Shown: positions 8,472 to 15,644 of the stretch, piece after piece
Position numbering within the stretch: position 1 is the stretch's first letter
How the letters are laid out: each line of letters opens with the position of its first letter
Origin: Rhodospirillaceae bacterium UBA6608
Lineage (GTDB): Bacteria; Pseudomonadota; Alphaproteobacteria; Rhodospirillales_A; Casp-alpha2
NCBI GenBank assembly: GCA_002433335.1
Contig: DJHY01000307.1
Coordinates: 1 to 26,476 of the forward strand
Length of the DNA: 26,476 bases
Direction of reading: 5' to 3'
Notes under the pieces: generated by a model
Database searches by the model: none
Seen by the model: the letters and a program-made list of their open reading frames with translations, nothing else
Told to the model about the DNA's origin: nothing
Made by a program: the position numbers and the translations under genes

Positions 8472-9212
8472 CTAGGCCGTCTCCAGCCAATCCAGCGCCG
8501 CGTCGATGCTATCGGCATGCGGCGGCGGCGGTGGGGACGGCGGGTCGATCAGCAGGACCGATATCCCCAAATCCAAGGCGGCATCGATTTTCGCACGGGA
8601 TGCATCGCTGCCGCCGTTTTTAGCGACCAGGGTGTCGATGGCGAATTGCTGCAGCATGCGGCGCTCGTCGTCATAACCGCCGGGGCGGCCCGTCAGGACA
8701 TGGCAATCGGCGAACAGCGGTGGCGTTTGCGGCGCATCGATGAAGCGCAGCAGAAAGAAGCGATCCGTTAGTTCATTGAATTGATTTACTTCCTGGCGCC
8801 CGATGGCCAGAAAGATGCGTTCTCCCCGGCCCTGCAACTCCGCTACGACGGCATTTATGCTGCGAAAATGCTGCACCTTATCAGGTTGCACAAAATTCCA
8901 TGGGCGGCGCATCAGCACCATGCGCGGCACACCCGCCCGTTCCGTCGCCTGGGCGGCGTTGCGAGAGATTTCCTCGGCAAAGGGATGGGTCGCGTCGATC
9001 ACCGCATCGACGTTTTCGGCACGGATGTATTGGGCCATGCCGCCCGCCCCACCGAACCCGCCGCAATAAACTTCGCCCACCGGCATCCGGGGGGCAATCG
9101 TGCGCCCGGCCAAGGACGAGATCACCCGTATGTCCGGGAACCGTGCCGTCGCGGCGGCGGCCAGGGCGCGGGCCTCGGCCGTGCCGCCCAGGATCAACAG
9201 CGTCCTAATCAT
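8472..9212 (-). CDS. cobK: Precorrin-6A / cobalt-precorrin-6A reductase (CobK/CbiJ)
   Basis: It reduces the C18-C19 double bond of (cobalt-)precorrin-6A using a nicotinamide cofactor. The 246-residue product begins with LLILGGTAEARALA, the nucleotide-binding turn of the family. It continues with SSLAGRT, DATHPFAEEISRNAAQA, GRQEVNQF, TGRPGG and VAKNGGSDASRAKIDAA, which are all CobK/CbiJ hallmarks. A proline run (PPSPPPPP) near the C-terminus is a local oddity. It is the second gene of a leftward pair: its ATG lies 3 bp after the cbiD stop, with a G-rich ribosome-site-like stretch inside the cbiD end. It converges on cobM with a 5-bp gap. Confidence 0.95.
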   Translation of the reverse strand: MIRTLLILGGTAEARALAAAATARFPDIRVISSLAGRTIAPRMPVGEVYCGGFGGAGGMAQYIRAENVDAVIDATHPFAEEISRNAAQATERAGVPRMVLMRRPWNFVQPDKVQHFRSINAVVAELQGRGERIFLAIGRQEVNQFNELTDRFFLLRFIDAPQTPPLFADCHVLTGRPGGYDDERRMLQQFAIDTLVAKNGGSDASRAKIDAALDLGISVLLIDPPSPPPPPHADSIDAALDWLETA

Positions 9213-9215
9213 CCG

Positions 9216-10313
9216 TCAGCCCCCGGCCCGGCCGACCAATTGGCCTTTGCGGTCGAACACCAGAACCTCAACCTCCACGTCCCCCGCCAGGGCCGCCAAG
9301 GCGACCTCACGCGCACCGGCGGCGACCCGGTCGGCCAGCGGCAGCCCCGCACCCTGCGCCAGGGTCAGGGCCTCCATCCCGGTGTTGGCGGCGGCGATTT
9401 GCTGCGCAACATCCGGGGTCTCCGCCGCCAGCGTTGCCAGGCGCGGCAGGTCCAATGACGAGCGCGCGGAATGCAGGTCCAGATTGCCTTGCGCCAGCTT
9501 GGCCAGCTTGCCGAACCCGCCCGCCAGGGTCAGGCGCGGCAAGGGGTGTCGGCGCAGATATTTGAGCATCCCGCCCGCGAAATCACCCATGTCGATCAGG
9601 GCCATGTCGGGCAGGTCATAAATCTTTTTGACCGCCTGTTCCGAGGTCGATCCCGTGGCCGCGGCGATATGCGTAACGCCGTTGGCCCGGGCCACGTCGA
9701 TGCCGCGATGAATGGCGTGAATCCAGGACGAACAGGAATAAGGGATAACGACCCCGGTGGTGCCCAGAACCGACAGGCCCCCAAGGATGCCCAGGCGGCC
9801 GTTCATGGTTTTCGCCGCCAGGGTTTCGCCGTCCTTGATGGAAACCGTGACTTCCACGTCTTCCGGCCCCTGAAAACGGCGCGACAGATCATGGATCACA
9901 GCGGTCATCATGCCGCGCGGCCCCGGGTTGATCGCCGGTTCGCCCGGCGGCAGGGGTAGGCCGGGCTTGGTTACCGTCCCCACACCCGGCCCGGCGCGAA
10001 AGGTCACGCCGCTGCCGTCCGCGCCGGGGCGCAGGGTGGCGGAGACTTCGGCGCCATGGGTCACGTCCGGATCGTCGCCCGCATCCTTGATCACCGCGGC
10101 GGTCGCTGCCCCCGCATCCAGGCCCGTTCGGCACAGGACGAACGACGGTTCCTCCCCCCGGGGCAGGGTGATCGTCACCGCTTCGGGGAACCGTCCGGTG
10201 ACCAATGCCTCGTAGGCAGCCGCCGTCGCCGCCGTGGCGCAGGCGCCGGTGGTCCAACCGCGTTTCAAGTTTCCGTCGGGTTTACGAGCAGGCATGTGCG
10301 CAAAATACCGCAT
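9216..10313 (-). CDS. cbiD: Cobalt-precorrin-5B C1-methyltransferase CbiD
   Basis: CbiD methylates C1 in the anaerobic pathway, the step done by the unrelated CobF in the aerobic route. The product of up to 365 residues has KRGWTTGACATAATAAAYEAL near its N-terminus, the diagnostic CbiD opening. It continues with TLPRGEEPSF, KDAGDDPDVTHGAE, a PGPRGM segment, GLSVLGTTGVVIPYS and a conserved AATGSTSEQAVK. Two starts are possible: ATG at 10313, or ATG at 10295, which gives a product beginning MPARKPDGNLKRGWTTGACA that better matches the family. Neither has a strong ribosome site. It is transcribed divergently from the FNT channel gene and leads into cobK. Confidence 0.95.
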   Translation of the reverse strand: MRYFAHMPARKPDGNLKRGWTTGACATAATAAAYEALVTGRFPEAVTITLPRGEEPSFVLCRTGLDAGAATAAVIKDAGDDPDVTHGAEVSATLRPGADGSGVTFRAGPGVGTVTKPGLPLPPGEPAINPGPRGMMTAVIHDLSRRFQGPEDVEVTVSIKDGETLAAKTMNGRLGILGGLSVLGTTGVVIPYSCSSWIHAIHRGIDVARANGVTHIAAATGSTSEQAVKKIYDLPDMALIDMGDFAGGMLKYLRRHPLPRLTLAGGFGKLAKLAQGNLDLHSARSSLDLPRLATLAAETPDVAQQIAAANTGMEALTLAQGAGLPLADRVAAGAREVALAALAGDVEVEVLVFDRKGQLVGRAGG

Positions 10314-10366
10314 TGACCATCATCGACCCACAAGAGAAAACGGTATCCCAGCATGCGCGCGAAAAA

Positions 10367-10373
10367 GGGAGGA
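10367..10373 (+). promoter_or_regulatory. Ribosome binding site setting the FNT channel start
   Basis: GGGAGGA lies 9 bp before the ATG at 10383. It is much stronger than anything before the upstream in-frame ATG at 10353, and therefore decides the start. Confidence 0.7.
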
Positions 10374-10382
10374 ACCGCCGTC

Positions 10383-11222
10383 ATGACCGACCAAACATCT
10401 TCATTCGACGCCTATTCCCCGGCGCAAATGGCCAAACGGGTCGAAACCGCCGGCGCGGCCAAGGCGGCCCTTCCCCTATTGCCGCTGTTTACCTTGGCGG
10501 TTCTGGCCGGGGCCTTCATCGCCTTTGGGGCGATGCTGTTCACTTTGACCATGACCCAGCACGGCATGGGCCTTGGCCCGGCGCGGATCCTGGGCGGGAT
10601 TACCTTTTCGCTGGGCCTGATTTTGGTGGTTGTCGGCGGGGCGGAACTGTTCACCGGCAATCTGCTGCTGGTCATGGGTTGGGCCGACCGGAAGATCGGG
10701 ACCGGCGCTATCTTGCGAAATTGGGCGGTTGCCTATGTCGGGAACTTCGTCGGCGCGGTGGCGATGGCCTTCCTTGCCTATTGGTCCGGGTTCATGGACA
10801 TGGGATCGGGCGCTGTCGGCGGCACGGCGATCAAGATCGCGACGGCCAAGGTGGAATTGGATTTCACGACTGCTTTTGTGCGCGGCGTATTGTGCAATAC
10901 CCTGGTCTGCCTGGCCGTATGGCTGTGCTTCGCGTCCCACAACGTGATCGGCAAGATTTTCGCCATTCTGTTCCCGATCACGGCCTTCGTGGCGCTGGGG
11001 TTCGAGCATTCCATCGCCAATATGTATTTCATCCCGGTCGGGATGTTGGCGGCAGGGAACGAGGCCTATGCGGCGGCGGCAGGGATGCTGCCCGCCGGGG
11101 CGGGGCTGACCTTGGCCGGGTTCATCGGCAATCTGGTTCCGGTCACCCTGGGCAACATGGTCGGCGGGGGCCTGTTCGTGGCCGCGACCTATTATCTTGT
11201 CTATTTGCGGCCACATTCCTGA
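10383..11222 (+). CDS. FocA-like formate/nitrite (FNT family) channel
   Basis: FNT proteins are pentameric inner-membrane channels for small monovalent anions such as formate, nitrite or hydrosulfide. The 279-residue product shows six hydrophobic segments and the family landmarks: AELFTGN in the broken second helix, VLCNTLVCLAVWL in the fourth, and GFEHSIANMYFIPVG containing the conserved pore histidine. The C-terminal NLVPVTLGNMVGGGLF...TYYLVYLR stretch resembles FocA more than NirC. The substrate cannot be fixed from sequence. The gene is divergent from cbiD with a gap of only about 70 bp, so the two promoters must be packed together. No cobalamin role for FNT channels is known to me. Confidence 0.93.
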   Translation: MTDQTSSFDAYSPAQMAKRVETAGAAKAALPLLPLFTLAVLAGAFIAFGAMLFTLTMTQHGMGLGPARILGGITFSLGLILVVVGGAELFTGNLLLVMGWADRKIGTGAILRNWAVAYVGNFVGAVAMAFLAYWSGFMDMGSGAVGGTAIKIATAKVELDFTTAFVRGVLCNTLVCLAVWLCFASHNVIGKIFAILFPITAFVALGFEHSIANMYFIPVGMLAAGNEAYAAAAGMLPAGAGLTLAGFIGNLVPVTLGNMVGGGLFVAATYYLVYLRPHS

Positions 11223-11264
11223 GGTCATATCCCGAGCCTTGAGGTCGCCTCTTCAGCAAGGGGG

Positions 11265-11280
11265 TTGATCCCGCGATCAA
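11265..11280. promoter_or_regulatory. Perfect 6-bp inverted repeat between the FNT and sco1 genes
   Basis: TTGATC-CCGC-GATCAA is a perfect inverted repeat with a 4-nt centre, 43 bp after the FNT stop and 55 bp before the sco1 ATG. No T-run follows, so a rho-independent terminator is unlikely. It could be an operator for a dimeric regulator upstream of sco1-cobB, but the regulator is unknown. Confidence 0.3.
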
Positions 11281-11335
11281 AGTCCGTACCTTGCCTCCAT
11301 CCCGAGCCCCATCCAGAAACAACCGGCGATCAATC

Positions 11336-11986
11336 ATGTCCGACATCCAATCCAAGACCATTGCCCGCCTGCGCCTGGTGCGCCGCATCGTCATCGGACT
11401 GGTGCTGGTCCTGGCCGTGGTCGTTGCCGGTGTGATCGCCGAACGGCGCTTGTCCGAATCCCAATCCGGCCCGCAAGGCGCCACCGTCACCGCGCCCGAG
11501 GTCAAGATCGGCGGCCCCTTCACCCTGACCGATCAGAACGGCCGCCAAGTGACCGAAGCCGATTTCCGCGGCAAGGCAATGCTGATTTTCTTCGGGTACA
11601 CCTTCTGCCCCGACGTCTGCCCGACCTCGCTGACCGAAATCTCGACGGCGATGGATCAATTGGGGCCGCTCGCCGATAAAGTCACGCCGGTGTTCGTCAC
11701 CGTCGATCCGGAACGCGACACCGTCGATGTGATGAAGGACTACGTGTCCCATTTCCATCCCAGCGTGGTCGGCCTGACCGGCACGCCGGAGCAGGTCAAA
11801 CAGGTCGCCAAGGCCTACCGCGTTTATTTCGCCAAGGTCCCCGACGAAGGCGGCGACAAGAACGCCTATCTGATGGATCATTCCTCGGTCATCTATTTGA
11901 TGGGGCCGGACGGTAAGTTCCTGGCCCATTTCAACCATCAGACCGATGGCGCCACCATGGCCGAGAGGATGAAATCCCTGCTGTGA
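11336..11986 (+). CDS. SCO1/SenC-family copper chaperone
   Basis: SCO proteins are membrane-anchored thioredoxin-fold proteins that deliver copper to, or reduce the disulfide of, the CuA site of cytochrome c oxidase. The 216-residue product has one N-terminal transmembrane helix (about residues 16-34). The outer domain carries FCPDVCP with Cys91 and Cys95 and a distal His182 in MDHSSVIYLMG, the three copper ligands of the family. TVDPERDTVDVMKDY is also typical. I chose the ATG at 11336; a TTG at 11291 would add an unlikely basic leader. The last codons overlap the GTG start of cobB (GTGA at 11983-11986), so the two genes are probably co-translated, an unusual pairing for a SCO gene. Confidence 0.94.
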   Translation: MSDIQSKTIARLRLVRRIVIGLVLVLAVVVAGVIAERRLSESQSGPQGATVTAPEVKIGGPFTLTDQNGRQVTEADFRGKAMLIFFGYTFCPDVCPTSLTEISTAMDQLGPLADKVTPVFVTVDPERDTVDVMKDYVSHFHPSVVGLTGTPEQVKQVAKAYRVYFAKVPDEGGDKNAYLMDHSSVIYLMGPDGKFLAHFNHQTDGATMAERMKSLL

Positions 11987-13317
11987 CCGCGCACTTACCC
12001 CCCGGCGTTGTCATCGCCGCCCCGTCGTCGGGCAGCGGCAAGACGTTGCTGACGCTGGGCTTGCTGCGGCATTTCCGCGATTCCGACCTTGCCGTCGCCT
12101 CGGCCAAGGTCGGACCCGACTATATCGATCCCGCCTTTCACGCCGCGGCAGGCGGCCGTCCCTGCCCCAATGTGGACCTTTGGGCCATGCGGTCCGCGAC
12201 CCTGGGCGCGTCCTTGGCCCGCGCGGCGCAGGACGCCGACCTGATTGTCTGCGAAGGGGTCATGGGCCTGTTCGACGGGGCCAACCTGGATGACGGCTCG
12301 ACCGCCGATGCCGCCCGCCGGTTCGGCTGGCCGGTGGTGCTGGTCGTTGATGCGGCGTCGCAGGGGGCCTCCGCCGCCGCCCTGGTCGGCGGGTTCGCCC
12401 GCCACCGCGCCGACGTGACCGTCGCGGGCGTGATCTTCAACCGTACCGGCAGCGACCGCCACGCCGACATCCTGCGCGCCGCCATGGCCGCCGATCACCC
12501 GGACATCCCGGTCCTGGGTTGTTTGCCGCGCCTGTCGGGCCTGAAACTACCGGAACGACACCTGGGCCTGGTTCAAGCGCAGGAGCATGGCGATCTGGAA
12601 GCATTCCTGACAGCTGCGGCGGAAGCCGTCGCCGATCATGTCGACACCACGGCGCTGCGCGCGTTGGCGCGACCGACCCGCGCGGTCACCGATGGCCCAA
12701 TCCCGCCACTGCCGCCGCTCGGCCAGCACATCACGGTCGCCCGCGACCGGGCCTTTTCCTTCATCTATCCGCATGTGCTGGACGGCTGGCGCAAGGCGGG
12801 GGTCGAAATTTCCTTTTTCTCGCCCCTGGCCGACGAAGCCCCGGCGGCGGACGCCGATGCGGTCTATCTGCCGGGCGGCTATCCCGAACTGCATGCCGGG
12901 CAAATCGCCGCCAATGCCCGGTTCCTCGCGGGCCTGCGCGGCGCGGCTGCGGCGGGGCACCCGATCCTGGGGGAATGCGGGGGATACATGGTTCTGGGGC
13001 AGGCGTTGACCGATGCCGAAGGCCAATGCCACGCCATGGCCGGATTGCTGCCGGTCGAGACGTCTTTCGCGCAGCGGCGGCTGCATTTGGGATACCGACG
13101 GGCCGCCACCCTGGCCGACGGGCCGCTCGGGCCCCGGGGGACGATCCTCGGCGGACATGAATTCCATTACGCGACGATCTTAAGCGAAGGACCCGGCGAT
13201 GCGCTGTTCACGGCGACCGACGCACGCGGTCAGTCCCTGCCTCCCATGGGTCAGCGGCGGGACAATGTGATGGGATCATTTGTCCACTTGATCGACCGGC
13301 AGGACAGCGCGGCCTGA
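11983..13317 (+). CDS. cobB: Cobyrinate a,c-diamide synthase (CobB/CbiA)
   Basis: This ATP- and glutamine-dependent enzyme amidates the a and c side chains of (hydrogeno/cob)yrinate. The 444-residue product has a P-loop APSSGSGKT (residues 13-21), then KVGPDYIDPAFH and CEGVMGLFDGA in the dethiobiotin-synthetase-like half. A class I glutaminase-like half follows, with YLPGGYPELHA and GECGGYMVLG (nucleophile Cys332) and a late GGHEFHYATIL. Family length is normal. The GTG at 11983 overlaps the sco1 TGA, and similarity to the family begins at once, which supports this start. It completes the corrin-forming set but is separated from the other cob genes by the FNT and sco1 genes. Confidence 0.95.
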   Translation: MTAHLPPGVVIAAPSSGSGKTLLTLGLLRHFRDSDLAVASAKVGPDYIDPAFHAAAGGRPCPNVDLWAMRSATLGASLARAAQDADLIVCEGVMGLFDGANLDDGSTADAARRFGWPVVLVVDAASQGASAAALVGGFARHRADVTVAGVIFNRTGSDRHADILRAAMAADHPDIPVLGCLPRLSGLKLPERHLGLVQAQEHGDLEAFLTAAAEAVADHVDTTALRALARPTRAVTDGPIPPLPPLGQHITVARDRAFSFIYPHVLDGWRKAGVEISFFSPLADEAPAADADAVYLPGGYPELHAGQIAANARFLAGLRGAAAAGHPILGECGGYMVLGQALTDAEGQCHAMAGLLPVETSFAQRRLHLGYRRAATLADGPLGPRGTILGGHEFHYATILSEGPGDALFTATDARGQSLPPMGQRRDNVMGSFVHLIDRQDSAA

Positions 13318-13359
13318 CGACTGTATGCTGCGCGCCGCAACCATCGGCGGAGCCCCCCA

Positions 13360-13839
13360 ATGTTCGGACTATTCGGAAAGAGCGATAAGAAACGAAAGCG
13401 CGATGCCGCGCCGCCGTTCTGGAAAACCAAAGGCCTGGGCGAGATGTCCAAGCAGGAATGGGAATCGCTCTGCGACGGCTGTGGGCGCTGCTGCCTGAAT
13501 AAGCTGGAAAACGAAGCGACCGGCGAAATTCTGTATACCGACGTGGCCTGCCGCCTGTTGGATACGGAAACCTGCAAGTGCTCCAGCTATCCCGACCGCA
13601 AGCGGTTCGTGCCCGAATGCCAGATTCTGACGCCGCGCATGGTGCGCAAGCTCGGCTGGCTGCCCTCGACCTGTGCATACCGCTTGATTTCCGAAGGTCA
13701 GGACCTTTATTGGTGGCATCCCCTAGTTTCCGGCGATCCGGAAACGGTGCATTATGCCGGGATCTCGGTGCGCGGCCGCGTGGTTTCGGAACGCGATACC
13801 GACGATCTGGAAAACCACGTAGTGGGCTGGCCCAAATAA
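13360..13839 (+). CDS. UPF0260 / YcgN-like cysteine-cluster protein
   Basis: The 159-residue soluble protein has the CxxCxxCC cluster (Cys38, Cys41, Cys44, Cys45, in [13 protein letters not shown]) that marks the YkgJ/YcgN-type putative zinc- or iron-binding proteins. Further conserved-looking cysteines occur in [19 protein letters not shown] and STCAYRL. The N-terminus is short, basic and non-hydrophobic. The C-terminal [22 protein letters not shown] segment is typical of UPF0260. Molecular function is not established. GGCGGAG lies about 9 bp upstream of the ATG. It follows cobB by 42 bp and may be read through from it. Confidence 0.88.
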   Translation: MFGLFGKSDKKRKRDAAPPFWKTKGLGEMSKQEWESLCDGCGRCCLNKLENEATGEILYTDVACRLLDTETCKCSSYPDRKRFVPECQILTPRMVRKLGWLPSTCAYRLISEGQDLYWWHPLVSGDPETVHYAGISVRGRVVSERDTDDLENHVVGWPK

Positions 13840-13890
13840 CCCACCCGTGCCGGGACGAACCGGCCAGGGCCGGCGACGAAGGAGAGAAAC

Positions 13891-14823
13891 ATGAGTGCGA
13901 CCGAACTGGAACTTACCGGCGTCTATGCCGCCGTCTTGACCCCGCAGCACGCGGACCTCAGCCCCGATCACGACCGCCTGGCGGCCCATAGCCGCTGGTT
14001 GCTGGCCAATGGCTGTGACGGCCTGGGCATCCTGGGCACCACCGGTGAAGCCAATTCGTTCACCCTGGCCGAGCGCCTGGAAATTCTCGACAAGCTGGCG
14101 GAAAACGGCATCCCGACCCAGGGCATGATGCCCGGCACCGGCTGCTGCGCCATTCCCGATACGGTTGAGCTGACCAAGAAGGCGCTGGAAATCGGCGCCG
14201 GTTCGGTCCTGATGCTGCCGCCGTTCTATTACAAGAACCAGTCGGACGAAGGCCTGTTCGCTGCCTATTCCGAAGTGATCCAGCGGATCGGCTCCGACAA
14301 GCTGAAAATCTGCCTGTATCACTTCCCGCAGATGTCCAACGTGCCGATTTCCATGAACCTGATCGGCATGCTGCGTAAGGAGTATCCGAACACGGTCGTC
14401 GGCATGAAGGATTCGTCCAACGTGTTGGAAAACATGCTGACGGCGACCAAGGAATTCCCCGGCTTCTGCGTGTTCTCGGGCGCGGACGACCTGATGCTGC
14501 CGGTGCTGCGGTCCGGCGGTGCGGGCTGCATCACGGCCTGTTCGAACATCGCCCCGGACCTGGCGCAGAGCGTCTATTCCGAATATCGCGCCAATGGCGA
14601 TTCCGGCGACATCGAAGCCCGCCATCAGACCCTGTCCAGCGTGCGCAAGATCATTTCCGGCTATCCGCTGGTGCCGTCGCTGAAGGCAATGACCGCGCGC
14701 AACTACAACGACGACGCTTGGTTCAACATGCGCCCGCCGATCATGCGCATGGACGACGCCCAGACCCAGAAGCTGTATCATGAATACGACGGCGCCGGTC
14801 TGGTCATGGCCAAAGCGGCCTAA
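13891..14823 (+). CDS. Dihydrodipicolinate synthase superfamily (class I lyase/aldolase), not DapA proper
   Basis: This 310-residue TIM-barrel lyase contains GILGTTGEANSF (Thr50, Thr51), PFYYK, Tyr143 in YHFP and the Schiff-base lysine Lys173 in VVGMKDSSN. These make up the pyruvate-binding machinery of the DapA/NanA/KDG-aldolase superfamily. After the tyrosine motif it reads PQMSNVP, where true DapA has an arginine (SRTG in E. coli) that binds the aspartate-semialdehyde carboxylate. Lysine biosynthesis is therefore unlikely, and a pyruvate-releasing aldolase or dehydratase acting on another acid is more probable. A strong ribosome site AAGGAGAG (13879-13886) precedes the ATG. A GC-rich imperfect inverted repeat (13860-13873) sits just upstream. 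The metallopeptidase gene follows after 12 bp. Confidence 0.9.
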   Translation: MSATELELTGVYAAVLTPQHADLSPDHDRLAAHSRWLLANGCDGLGILGTTGEANSFTLAERLEILDKLAENGIPTQGMMPGTGCCAIPDTVELTKKALEIGAGSVLMLPPFYYKNQSDEGLFAAYSEVIQRIGSDKLKICLYHFPQMSNVPISMNLIGMLRKEYPNTVVGMKDSSNVLENMLTATKEFPGFCVFSGADDLMLPVLRSGGAGCITACSNIAPDLAQSVYSEYRANGDSGDIEARHQTLSSVRKIISGYPLVPSLKAMTARNYNDDAWFNMRPPIMRMDDAQTQKLYHEYDGAGLVMAKAA

Positions 14824-14835
14824 GCGGGCGGCGCG

Positions 14836-15594
14836 GTGAACGGCGGCGAACGCGGCCGGACACTTCCTACCCTGGGCCTCGATCACGACCGTCCCGGCGA
14901 CGGCGCGGTGCCGTTGCGCATTCGCCGCAACAACCGCGCCAAACGCCTGATCCTGCGCGCCGATCCGGCGACGGGAACGGCGGTCGTAACATGCCCGCCC
15001 TGGGTCTCGGATGCCGAGGCCCGGGCCTTCGCCGAAAAGCAGGCGGCGTGGATTCGCCGCCGCCTGCAATCGGCCCCGCCGGTCGTGCCTTTCGCCGACG
15101 GCGGCGAAATTCCCTATCTGGGCCAGCCCCATATCATCCGCCATCGCCCCGATCGGCGCGGCGGCGTATGGACCGAAACCGACGGCGCGGTCGCCGAAAT
15201 TCACGTCAGCGGCCAGGCCGAACATCTGCCCCGCCGCCTGGGCGATTGGCTGAAGCGCGACGCCCGGCGGCAGATCCAGCCCCGCGTCGCCGCCGCCGCC
15301 GAAACGCTGGGCGTGCGCGCCGGGCGGATCACCGTACGCGACACCAAAAGCCGCTGGGGCTCCTGCGCCGCCAACGGCAACCTGTCGTTCTCGTGGCGGC
15401 TGGTGATGGCCCCGGAACGGGTGCTGGATTATGTCGTCGCCCACGAAGTCGCCCATCTGCGTGAGCACAACCACAGCCCGCGGTTCTGGGCCTTGGTCGA
15501 AAGCCTGATCGACGACATGGACGACTGCCGCCAATGGCTGCGCGACGAAGGCGCTGGCCTGCACCTGATCGGGCCGTCACCGGACGGCGATTGA
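14836..15594 (+). CDS. YgjP/M48-type zinc metallopeptidase (DUF45)
   Basis: The 252-residue protein carries HEVAH (residues 203-207) followed by LREHNHSPRFW, the zinc-binding HExxH plus downstream histidine of the YgjP-like family. Upstream landmarks are RRNNRAKRLILR, a VTCPPW stretch and TKSRWGSCAANGNLSFSWRL, which are all typical. No signal peptide is present, so it is cytoplasmic. Substrate and role are unknown for the family. The start is a GTG at 14836, 12 bp after the preceding stop; the first 25 residues are poorly conserved-looking, so the exact start is uncertain. Confidence 0.88.
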   Translation: MNGGERGRTLPTLGLDHDRPGDGAVPLRIRRNNRAKRLILRADPATGTAVVTCPPWVSDAEARAFAEKQAAWIRRRLQSAPPVVPFADGGEIPYLGQPHIIRHRPDRRGGVWTETDGAVAEIHVSGQAEHLPRRLGDWLKRDARRQIQPRVAAAAETLGVRAGRITVRDTKSRWGSCAANGNLSFSWRLVMAPERVLDYVVAHEVAHLREHNHSPRFWALVESLIDDMDDCRQWLRDEGAGLHLIGPSPDGD

Positions 15595-15644
15595 ATGGCA
15601 AGAACCGGATAGTCCTGGGGCGCAGGCGGCCCTAGGCTGGCGTC

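Noticed and set aside
13860..13873. GC-rich inverted repeat as a terminator after the UPF0260 gene
   Set aside because: The loop is only about 2 nt and no T-run follows; it is more likely incidental.
13891..14823. Calling this gene dapA
   Set aside because: The aspartate-semialdehyde-binding arginine motif is missing, so only superfamily membership is supported.
13723..15564. A 613-codon open frame on the minus strand
   Set aside because: It lies antisense to three well-supported plus-strand genes and its translation has no recognisable domain.
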